DNA from: an uncultured Candidatus Melainabacteria bacterium
Lineage (GTDB): Bacteria > Cyanobacteriota > Vampirovibrionia > Gastranaerophilales > Gastranaerophilaceae
Assembly (NCBI GenBank): GCA_934692625.1
Contig: CAKUUC010000008.1
Coordinates: 20,435-84,434, forward strand
DNA: 64,000 bases
Reading direction: 5' to 3'
The notes below the pieces were generated by a model. The model saw only the letters and a list, made by a program, of their open reading frames with translations, was not told the origin of the DNA and ran no database searches. This document shows positions 27,233-34,172 of this stretch, one piece after another. The position numbers were made by a program, and so were the translations under genes. The stretch's first letter is position 1; each line of letters begins with the position of its first letter.

Positions 27233-27261
27233 ACTTTTAGATTTTTTTGTAATATTGTGAT
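27227..27261 (+). promoter_or_regulatory. Promoter giving a leaderless transcript
   Basis: TTGTAA at 27227, 17-bp spacer, TAATAT at 27250-27255, then 6 bases to the ATG at 27262; no Shine-Dalgarno. Confidence 0.55.
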
Positions 27262-27651
27262 ATGAAATTTTTGAATAATATAAGAAATCGATATAGTTTT
27301 AATTTTTTAGTATTTATTGGGTTAGTTGATTTATTTACTATACTCGTTGCAATTGTGTTGCCTAAATTTAACAAAATCTTTGATATGTTTTCCGAATTCA
27401 TATTGTATCCGATTTGGTATTTGTCATTTATATCAATTCTTGTTGCAATATGCCTATTTCTTACTGAGAAAAACAGGATTACTGATGAAAAGTTTATAAA
27501 TTCTAAATTTATTTTTGTATGTCAATTGTTAGGTATATTATTTGTCGTTTTATCTGTTCTTTCTCCAATTTTTCCTTTTTTAGGGAACTTAATGTTCTTG
27601 AACAATGGTTTGTTTGATTCGCAATGGAATGTACCTTTTATTGATTATTAG
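27262..27651 (+). CDS. Small integral membrane protein, tandem paralogue 1
   Basis: 129 residues with three predicted membrane helices (about 15-35, 50-70, 85-105). It shares with its downstream neighbour the opening RNxYSFNFL, a central ISILVAICLFL helix, an ITDEKFINSKFIF motif (ITNEQFLNSKLIF in the neighbour) and a LLGILFV helix, so the two arose by duplication. It is preceded by a leaderless-type promoter. No family recognised. Confidence 0.7.
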   Translation: MKFLNNIRNRYSFNFLVFIGLVDLFTILVAIVLPKFNKIFDMFSEFILYPIWYLSFISILVAICLFLTEKNRITDEKFINSKFIFVCQLLGILFVVLSVLSPIFPFLGNLMFLNNGLFDSQWNVPFIDY

Positions 27652-27663
27652 GAGCTTATGAAT

Positions 27664-28014
27664 ATGAGTGTATTGTATAATCTGAGAAATCAATATAGTT
27701 TTAATTTTTTATCAGTTGTGGGGTTAATAAATTTGCTAACATTTATATGCCTTTTTATTGCACCGTCCACAAAACCACCTTTTTTTGAAGTTTTAAATCC
27801 AGGAATGGGTTTTGTATTGGTTTTATTTTCTGTCGTTGGTTTTTCTGTCGTAGCATTTTTTGTTGCAATTTTATTACACATCTTTTTGAAACTTAAAATT
27901 ACAAATGAGCAATTTTTAAACTCAAAACTAATCTTTTTCTTGCAGTTTATAGGTATTCTATTTGTATTTGCACCAATTGCAGTTTTATTCTTTTTGCTAT
28001 ATTTCGTTTCTTAA
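27664..28014 (+). CDS. Small integral membrane protein, tandem paralogue 2
   Basis: About 116 residues, three predicted helices, homologous to the preceding gene (LRNQYSFNFL start, ITNEQFLNSKLIF motif, FIGILFVFAP helix). AGGAG overlaps the stop of the first copy; the ATG at 27664 has 9-base spacing, whereas an in-frame ATG at 27658 is only 3 bases away. Translation is therefore coupled to copy 1. Function unknown. Confidence 0.7.
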   Translation: MSVLYNLRNQYSFNFLSVVGLINLLTFICLFIAPSTKPPFFEVLNPGMGFVLVLFSVVGFSVVAFFVAILLHIFLKLKITNEQFLNSKLIFFLQFIGILFVFAPIAVLFFLLYFVS

Positions 28015-28044
28015 TAAAAATAATTAGCACTAAATTTTGTTTAG

Positions 28045-28947
28045 TTACCTTCTTCTAAAGTAACCTTTTACCATTGTTCCATCTTCTCGAGTATAAGCAT
28101 TGACCCAAATTAAGTCTCCAGAATGGAATAGTTTCTCGGCTTGCCTTTGTGACATGACACATTGATTTTTTACTTGATTCATTATATATTTTTCATTTTC
28201 TAAAAATTCATTTTTAGTCATTTGTCCAATTTCTTCATTGGTAATTATTCTATTAGGGTCATAATTATATGTAAGATTACCTTTTAAGAGTGTTCTTATA
28301 ATACCATTACTTGTTTCTTTACCAATCTCAAATGTATTGTGGTATTCTCTTCTGTTTTTTAGGTTTCCAATATTTTCTAAAAAATGGTATTTTAATGGTT
28401 TTGATAGTCCTCTAGCTTGGTTCTCGAGAATGTAAATTTTTCCAACTTGATTATCAATATTTGATGTGAAAATTTTGTCTTTTATGTGCCCATAATTTCT
28501 GATATTATCAAGATTATCTTTATTTATGAAAGGAATAAAAGCTCCTGTTCCATAAGCTTCAAATGTGATAGTTTCATATCCAGTAGCATTTCCAAATAAT
28601 TGCGCTATGCTACCACCTAGCGAGTGTCCTGTAAAAACTATTTTAGTATTTTTATTATTTTTTTTGATTTTATAAAAGAAATTCATTGCATCATAATACT
28701 GGAGAGGTATTTCTCTAAGCCACATTTTTATATCATCAAAACCGTCACTTTCTATATCATCTGTTCCTCTAAATACGATGGCTATAGTTTTTTGTTTGTA
28801 AAAAGCTTCGCCATAGAAACCGTTTTTAGTTTCATAGCTATCAAAAGGTATCCAATCCTTTGGTAGTGATTTTCTATTTTTAGGGTATACTCCACTACAA
28901 AGTTTTTTCATTTCTGTATCAAATTCTATATTATTATTTCTTTTCAT
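28045..28947 (-). CDS. Class 3 lipase-like protein with YTREDGT tail
   Basis: 300 residues. An alpha/beta-hydrolase of the lipase class 3 type: AIVFRGTDD (residues 57-64), nucleophile Ser109 in TGHSLGGSIAQLFGNATGY, and a YHNTFEIG segment that may supply the His. There is no signal peptide. The last 20 residues (WVNAYTREDGTMVKGYFRR) match a short Y-x-R-x-DGT-x-V tail I recognise from the ends of phage head proteins and some toxins or effectors. GAAAGGA lies about 17 bases before the ATG. Substrate unknown; convergent with the membrane-protein pair. Confidence 0.75.
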   Translation of the reverse strand: MKRNNNIEFDTEMKKLCSGVYPKNRKSLPKDWIPFDSYETKNGFYGEAFYKQKTIAIVFRGTDDIESDGFDDIKMWLREIPLQYYDAMNFFYKIKKNNKNTKIVFTGHSLGGSIAQLFGNATGYETITFEAYGTGAFIPFINKDNLDNIRNYGHIKDKIFTSNIDNQVGKIYILENQARGLSKPLKYHFLENIGNLKNRREYHNTFEIGKETSNGIIRTLLKGNLTYNYDPNRIITNEEIGQMTKNEFLENEKYIMNQVKNQCVMSQRQAEKLFHSGDLIWVNAYTREDGTMVKGYFRRR

Positions 28948-29039
28948 GTTATTTTGTTTTAATCCTTTCGTTTTTCTATTTATATGCCTTCTTTAGTTTT
29001 TTGACTATTTTGATTATGTCAAATTTTTCTCAAAAATAA

Positions 29040-29075
29040 AAGTCCGTATTTTTACTTAAGTAAAAATACGGACTT
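29040..29075. repeat. Perfect 36-nt palindrome
   Basis: Arms AAGTCCGTATTTTTACTT and AAGTAAAAATACGGACTT meet with no loop. A T-rich tail follows on the minus strand, so it could back up the tRNA terminator, or act as a protein-binding site. It lies between the lipase gene and tRNA-Leu. Confidence 0.85.
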
Positions 29076-29100
29076 GTGTATCTTCTCAAATTTTTCCAAT

Positions 29101-29130
29101 AAAAAAGACCCACCGAAGTGAGTCTTTTAG
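29101..29130 (-). terminator. Terminator of tRNA-Leu(UAA)
   Basis: On the minus strand, AAAAGAC-t-CAC-ttcg-GTG-g-GTCTTTTTT: a stable UUCG-capped stem followed by a T-run, just after the tRNA. Confidence 0.85.
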
Positions 29131-29133
29131 AAT

Positions 29134-29220
29134 TGCTCCAGGCCAGACTTGAACTGGCACTGGGTTATACGCCCAATTGGATTTTAAGTCCAACGCGTCT
29201 ACCGATTCCGCCACTGGAGC
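29134..29220 (-). tRNA. tRNA-Leu (anticodon UAA)
   Basis: 87 bases with paired acceptor ends (GCTCCAG / CTGGAGC), anticodon stem-loop TTGGACTTAAAATCCAA giving UAA, a long class II variable arm and the T-arm GTTCAAGTC. The 3' CCA is not encoded. Confidence 0.95.
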
Positions 29221-29420
29221 ACGCCTTTGTTTATGTTTCTTTTGCAATCACTCTACCTTACCTCTCTTCAAAAGATTATCAATCTTTTTCGTCGGCAGAG
29301 TGCCACTGGAACATAAATAATATTCAATTTTCAAATTCTCAATTATTGAGAAATCTTTTGTTCGGTACGCTCAAATACGCACCTTCCTTGCTTTTATATT
29401 ATATCAAACATATTTAATTG
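29221..29420 (-). other. Long leader upstream of tRNA-Leu(UAA)
   Basis: Non-coding. A promoter on the minus strand (TTGACA 29425-29420, TATAAT near 29404-29399 with short spacing, or TAATAT at 17 bp) overlaps the end of the patatin gene and would give a leader of roughly 170 bases before the tRNA. The leader holds small hairpins (GGTGCG/CGTACC, CTCAAT-t-ATTGAG, GGCA-ctc-TGCC). I see no ORF or known RNA in it. Confidence 0.45.
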
Positions 29421-30623
29421 TCAATTGGAAAGTTTAGTCAAATATTCCTCGAGTTTTTCTATTCGACTCTCCAAATCTGTAATTATTGAAAACAAGGCGT
29501 TTGTTATGGTTTGTCTGTTTGAGCATGTTGCTCTACCGAGTAAGCCTGATTTTACGTTGTTAAACAGAAATTTTTGGAACATTTTTATAGAATGGTAAAT
29601 CTCTTCATCTATGAGTTTTCGAGAATCTGCAAGAGTAATAAAAAGTTCAGATGTTGTGTTTTTTGCCGGCATGAACTTTCCTTGTCGTAGGAAGAAATAA
29701 ATTTTGTCTAATTTTTCAAGTATTTCTTTATAACAAGTCAAAATCTTTTGTTTCTTTTCTACTAGTGTTTTTGTAAAATACTTTTTCGTTTGGTTGTAAC
29801 CTTCATCAATAATTGCTTGACGTTTTTCTGTCGGATAGTTGAAATCGACCACGACAACGTTACCGGTATTTATAACCAGATAATCATATTTATCAGATTT
29901 TCCGTATAAATTTTTGATAAAATCAGTTTCTGTCGCTGTCATACAAGAATACATGCCATTTACATATTCGGCTACTTTTTCGTCAGTTCCCAAAAATTTT
30001 CCTTCCAGTCTGATTTCAAGAATTCTATCATTTGTGTCTGCAAGGTTTTTTGAATGCATCCACATTGGTTTACCTTTCATCAAATCTCCATCAACCAAAA
30101 GTTTGTTATCAATGTTTACTGCTCGCATAAGTCCCGGCATGCAACATGAAATTCTTACTGCCATTGCGACTTCATAATCAGGAGTTTCAAAAGTTGAAAA
30201 TTCCTTACATTTGAAAGTGTACATGTCTGTTGTTATGATTATCAAATCTTTTTCTAAATCAGAAAATTTTACTGGTTCGTTTTTACCTTCAACGTATTTA
30301 TCTTTATAATATTTCTTTTCAATGAGTTCTCTTAGCCAATTTAGAAAAACTTCACCTTTACTAAGTGCAAATTGGTGATTAAATCCTAGTGAAATATCTC
30401 TAAATAATTCAAAATTGACAGATAGAAATACTTCTGAAAGTTCTTCTGATGTATAGCCGACTGCATAAAGCATTGCAACTAACGCACCGACAGAAGAGCC
30501 AACAAGTGTTGATGGTTTTATTCCAAGTTCTTCAAAATATTTTACGACACCAGCATGGGCTGCGCCTCTGATTGCGCCACCTCCAAACATACAAGTATAA
30601 CTGAAATTATCGTAATTTCTCAT
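29421..30623 (-). CDS. Patatin-like phospholipase
   Basis: 400 residues. Patatin fold: oxyanion loop GGGAIRGAAHAG (residues 14-25), nucleophile Ser44 in VGSSVGALVAM, and the catalytic Asp in LLVDGDLMKG. These enzymes hydrolyse acyl chains from phospholipids or other lipids. The C-terminal 130 residues are helical with a terminal coiled coil (ITDLESRIEKLEEYLTKL) that could mediate oligomerisation. No signal peptide. No Shine-Dalgarno is visible; a TAAAAT hexamer lies 7 bases before the ATG, so it may be leaderless. Confidence 0.9.
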   Translation of the reverse strand: MRNYDNFSYTCMFGGGAIRGAAHAGVVKYFEELGIKPSTLVGSSVGALVAMLYAVGYTSEELSEVFLSVNFELFRDISLGFNHQFALSKGEVFLNWLRELIEKKYYKDKYVEGKNEPVKFSDLEKDLIIITTDMYTFKCKEFSTFETPDYEVAMAVRISCCMPGLMRAVNIDNKLLVDGDLMKGKPMWMHSKNLADTNDRILEIRLEGKFLGTDEKVAEYVNGMYSCMTATETDFIKNLYGKSDKYDYLVINTGNVVVVDFNYPTEKRQAIIDEGYNQTKKYFTKTLVEKKQKILTCYKEILEKLDKIYFFLRQGKFMPAKNTTSELFITLADSRKLIDEEIYHSIKMFQKFLFNNVKSGLLGRATCSNRQTITNALFSIITDLESRIEKLEEYLTKLSN

Positions 30624-30642
30624 AAATTTAATTTTAGCATAA

Positions 30643-30679
30643 AAAAAGAGATTAACTATTGCCTCAGTAATCTCTTTTT
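30643..30679 (-). terminator. Intrinsic terminator after the HEAT-like gene
   Basis: A 12-bp perfect stem (AAAAAGAGATTA / TAATCTCTTTTT) with a 13-nt loop, T-run on the minus strand. Confidence 0.8.
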
Positions 30680-30711
30680 CTACAATTTATAATTTATTGT
30701 AATTCAATAAC

Positions 30712-30993
30712 TTATGCTGCTTGACCTTTGATTTCTCTGATAAGGTATTCAGCAACCCATTCAAAATCTTTGTTTTCGTGAGCGGCTTTTTCAAGGTATT
30801 GAACTGAAACATCACCTAAACGAATAAGAGTCATAGCAACAACACCTCTTTTAATTCCTCTAACAACTTGCAATTCGTCAACCAATTGAGGAACTACTGC
30901 TGTACCGATACTTACCAATTGATTTTCGATTTTGTTTTTTGTTACGTTATCTGCATTTTCTAATTTAGAAAGAATTTCGTTTACTGATTGCAT
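30712..30993 (-). CDS. Small HEAT-repeat-like protein
   Basis: 93 residues, two helical hairpins of HEAT/PBS-lyase type (SIGTAVVPQLVDELQ, then RGVVAMTLIRLGDVSVQYLEKAA). These repeats are protein-binding scaffolds; in cyanobacteria they occur in phycobilisome lyases, but no such pathway is visible here. TGGAG precedes the ATG and a strong terminator follows. Function unknown. Confidence 0.65.
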   Translation of the reverse strand: MQSVNEILSKLENADNVTKNKIENQLVSIGTAVVPQLVDELQVVRGIKRGVVAMTLIRLGDVSVQYLEKAAHENKDFEWVAEYLIREIKGQAA

Positions 30994-31112
30994 AATTTTT
31001 TCTCCATTTATTGTTCTCTACATTATTATTATAAATTAAAAAATGTATGAACTGGGATTTCCTTACATAATCTTTATATCTTTATGCAAATATTAATATC
31101 TTCTTTACTTTT

Positions 31113-32060
31113 TTATTGTTGCAGGATTTTATCTTTAATTTCTTCAAGATATTTGACAGCATAAACTGCACCTATCGCACCATCTGAAGCGGCAGTAATT
31201 ACTTGTCTTAACGGTGTATTTCGAACATCTCCGACTGCATAAACTCCGTCAATGGATGTTTTCATCGTGTTGTCTGTATTAATAAATCCTTTGCTGTCTT
31301 GCTTAAGTTGTCCTGAAAATAGGTTCACATTCGGACAAATTCCTATATATGGGAAAACGCCGTCAGTTTTTAATTCATGACATTCATTTGTTAACGTGTC
31401 ACATAATGTCACTGAACTTACATTATCTTCACCATGAATTTCTTTAACTGTAGTGTTGTAAAGAAGTTCGATTTTATCACAATCTTTTAGTCTTTCTTGT
31501 ATAATTTTATCTGCTCTTAATTCGTTTCGTCTGTGGATGAGATAGACCTTTTGTGCAAATCGTGTCAAATACATTGCTTCTTCAACTGCGGAATTGCCAC
31601 CTCCGACAACGGCTACTATTTTATCTTTATAAAATGCCCCATCACAAACCGCGCAATAACTTACTCCTCGTCCGGTGAATTCAGATTCCCCTTTAATTCC
31701 CAATTTCATTGGAGTTGCTCCTGTAGCGATGATTACTGTTTTTGCACTAAATTTTGCTTCCGTTGTTAAAATTGTTTTAGGAGTTGAGATTAAATCTACA
31801 GTTAAAATTTCTTGCATCGGAAAACTCTTTACTCCAAACTCTTCTGCTTGTTTTTCAAAATTTTCCATCAATGTAAATGAATCGCAACCTATATATCCAG
31901 GGTAATTTTCTAATGTTGTGTAATTTACCGGTTGACCTCCAAATGTGTTGATATCAACGATTGCTGTCGAAACATTTCCTCTTGCTGCATAAATTGCTGA
32001 TGATAATCCAGCAGGACCTCCTCCAAGAATTACTACATCAAAATCGTAAACTTTTGTCAT
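31113..32060 (-). CDS. trxB: Thioredoxin reductase
   Basis: 315 residues. NADPH-dependent flavoenzyme that reduces thioredoxin. FAD motif GGGPAGLSSAIYAAR (residues 13-27), redox pair Cys136 and Cys139 in CAVCDG, NADPH motif VVGGGNSAVEEA, and the second FAD motif GVYAVGDVRNTPLRQV. Third gene of a pgi-lipoprotein-trxB run with gaps of 10 and 11 bases; GAGG precedes the ATG. In an anaerobe it supports ribonucleotide reductase and oxidative defence. Confidence 0.96.
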   Translation of the reverse strand: MTKVYDFDVVILGGGPAGLSSAIYAARGNVSTAIVDINTFGGQPVNYTTLENYPGYIGCDSFTLMENFEKQAEEFGVKSFPMQEILTVDLISTPKTILTTEAKFSAKTVIIATGATPMKLGIKGESEFTGRGVSYCAVCDGAFYKDKIVAVVGGGNSAVEEAMYLTRFAQKVYLIHRRNELRADKIIQERLKDCDKIELLYNTTVKEIHGEDNVSSVTLCDTLTNECHELKTDGVFPYIGICPNVNLFSGQLKQDSKGFINTDNTMKTSIDGVYAVGDVRNTPLRQVITAASDGAIGAVYAVKYLEEIKDKILQQ

Positions 32061-32071
32061 TTATAATATCC

Positions 32072-32572
32072 TCATTTAGTGATTTCTTGCCCTGAAATCC
32101 TTTCTCCGGTTAGTGCGTATGTCGCATGTTCGTCTTTTATAACGCTTTTGTCTACATCAGAGATTGTTTTTAGTGTTAATTCGTCTGTTCCTGAAAACTT
32201 ATTCCCTTTTACCTCTAATTTAACTCTGTCTGTTAGTAATTTATTGTCATATTTTCCGGTTTTAACAAACTCTACGTAATTGCCTCTGACCTCTCTGACA
32301 TTGATTTGTGCTTGCGCTCCTGAAAAAGGATTACTTAATGTTATGACGTTATTTTCACTTGATAAGTTCCAAATATCGATATTTTTTTCACGAAATGTTA
32401 CCGGAGAATCTGTAGTTGTTCGATGTGAAACGACTCTCCAAGCCCCAAAAAACTCATTAGGTACTTTTTCAATTCCGCCATGTAAAACAGTTTGGCAAGA
32501 ACTGATAACAAACGGGCATGTAGTTATAAGTAATATAGAACAAACCGTAAATAATATTTTCAAAAATTTCAT
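32072..32572 (-). CDS. Predicted lipoprotein
   Basis: 166 residues. A hydrophobic signal segment ends in a lipobox-like FVISSC, so Cys26 should be lipidated. The mature part is beta-rich with NEFFGAWRVVSHRTTTDSPV near the start, resembling small lipocalin-like 'heme-binding/quantifying' lipoproteins only loosely. Set between pgi and trxB with a Shine-Dalgarno in the pgi stop region. Family not recognised. Confidence 0.7.
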   Translation of the reverse strand: MKFLKILFTVCSILLITTCPFVISSCQTVLHGGIEKVPNEFFGAWRVVSHRTTTDSPVTFREKNIDIWNLSSENNVITLSNPFSGAQAQINVREVRGNYVEFVKTGKYDNKLLTDRVKLEVKGNKFSGTDELTLKTISDVDKSVIKDEHATYALTGERISGQEITK

Positions 32573-32582
32573 TGAAAATCCT

Positions 32583-33986
32583 TTATTTTACTTGAGTTAC
32601 CATTGCTAATTTCTTCTGTAAACTAATTGCAGAATCCTCATAGCCGGCTCTACCCATAAGTGCGTAAGTGTAATTTTTAGCCTGTTCAACTCCTGGTTGA
32701 TTGAAGGCATTTACATTATATAAAGCCCCTGCGATTGCAGTTTGAACTTCTAACATATAAAGCAATTGTCCCATGTGGTAGCCGTCAATCTTAGGTAATG
32801 TAATTGTTACTGTCGGACGAGCATAATCTGATAATGAAACTTTTGTAGAATCGGCTTCTGCATTAAGCAAATCATTTATTGTTTTTCCGCCTAAGTAGCC
32901 AATTCCTGTATATTCAAAGATTTTAGGAATTTCAAGTTTTGTGTCAAATTCTTCAACTCTAATAAAGTTAATAACTTTGTCATTAGGTCCTTCGTTATAA
33001 AGTTGGATTTGTGAATGTTGATCAGTTGCACCAAGCGCTTTGATTGGTGTCGGTCCGATATGAGTGTGTAATCCTTGCAAATTCTCTTCTTTACCTAAAG
33101 ATTCTGCCCATAGTTGAGCATACCAATCTGCAACGTATTTTAAACGACTTGAATATGGCATCATAACAGAAAGATTTTTGCCTTTCTTTGTGTCCATAAG
33201 GTATTGTATTAATGCGTTTTGCGCTGCTATATTTTCATTGATATCAGTATTTTTCAACGCTAAATCCATATCTTTTATGCCGTTTGTAATTTCATCTACA
33301 TCTATACCTAACAAGGCAAAAGGCAAAAGTCCAACTGCTGAAAATACTGAAAATCTGCCACCAACATCATCAGGAACAACAAAAGTTTTGTAGCCTTCTT
33401 GTTCTGCAATCTGTCTTAGTACACCAGTTTGTTTGTCTGTCGTAGCGACTACATGTTTTCTATATTCGTCTTCACCAACCGCTTTAACAAGTAAATCTTT
33501 AACAATCATAAATTGTGACATTGTTTCTGCAGTTGAACCTGATTTTGTAATAACGTTTACAAGTGTCTTTTTTAGGTCAAGAGTTTCAAATAGTCCGCTC
33601 ATTGTGTCAGGGTCAATGTTATCAAGGAAAAATACTCTTGGGTAATTGTTTCTTTGTTCTGGGGTTAGTAAATTCCAGAATGGTTTTAGAAGGGCTTCTG
33701 TTACTGCCATACCGCCTAATGCGGAGCCACCGATACCGAGAATTAGTAAATTGTCAAATCTTCCACGAACCATAGAGGCATATTCTTTAACGTACCAAAG
33801 TGTTTCTTCATTGTAGCCAAGATTCATCCACTGTAGCCACTGTCCCGGTTTGTCTTTTCTCTTGTTTAAATCGGCAATAATTCCAGTGATTTTTTCTTTA
33901 TATTGAGCAAATTCACTTGCTAAATCCAAGCCGTGTTCAGTACCAATGACACATGTGTCCACGTTTCTACAATCAAATTTAATCAT
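32583..33986 (-). CDS. pgi: Glucose-6-phosphate isomerase
   Basis: 467 residues. The canonical enzyme of the two GPI paralogues in this window. It has LGIGGSALGGMAV, VITKSGSTAETMSQF, PDDVGGRFSVFSAVGL, the DQHSQIQLYNEGP segment near the active site, and the C-terminal signature FNQPGVEQAKNY with the catalytic lysine region. It interconverts glucose-6-phosphate and fructose-6-phosphate. It heads the pgi-lipoprotein-trxB run; AGAAGGGA precedes the ATG. It is divergent from the helicase gene. Confidence 0.96.
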   Translation of the reverse strand: MIKFDCRNVDTCVIGTEHGLDLASEFAQYKEKITGIIADLNKRKDKPGQWLQWMNLGYNEETLWYVKEYASMVRGRFDNLLILGIGGSALGGMAVTEALLKPFWNLLTPEQRNNYPRVFFLDNIDPDTMSGLFETLDLKKTLVNVITKSGSTAETMSQFMIVKDLLVKAVGEDEYRKHVVATTDKQTGVLRQIAEQEGYKTFVVPDDVGGRFSVFSAVGLLPFALLGIDVDEITNGIKDMDLALKNTDINENIAAQNALIQYLMDTKKGKNLSVMMPYSSRLKYVADWYAQLWAESLGKEENLQGLHTHIGPTPIKALGATDQHSQIQLYNEGPNDKVINFIRVEEFDTKLEIPKIFEYTGIGYLGGKTINDLLNAEADSTKVSLSDYARPTVTITLPKIDGYHMGQLLYMLEVQTAIAGALYNVNAFNQPGVEQAKNYTYALMGRAGYEDSAISLQKKLAMVTQVK

Positions 33987-34172
33987 TCGAACCCAAATAT
34001 CCCTTCTACTTAAATAAACGTTATATCTGAATTTTCATATAAACATGTCCTTATTTCAAGTGTTTCTTGTACGTTTCACGAATATTGCTTTACATTTTTA
34101 AATTACCCCCTCTGCAAAAAAGTTGAAATCTATGTTATAATATGAATAGGCAGATTTTAAGGATAGCAAATT

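Noticed and set aside
29118..29417. 99-codon plus-strand ORF
   Set aside because: It runs through tRNA-Leu(UAA) on the opposite strand and has no start signal; it is a shadow of the tRNA and leader.
29221..29420. SRP RNA, 6S RNA or tmRNA in the tRNA leader
   Set aside because: None of their conserved cores (GGAAG tetraloop region, long 6S bubble, tmRNA tag and acceptor arm) is present.
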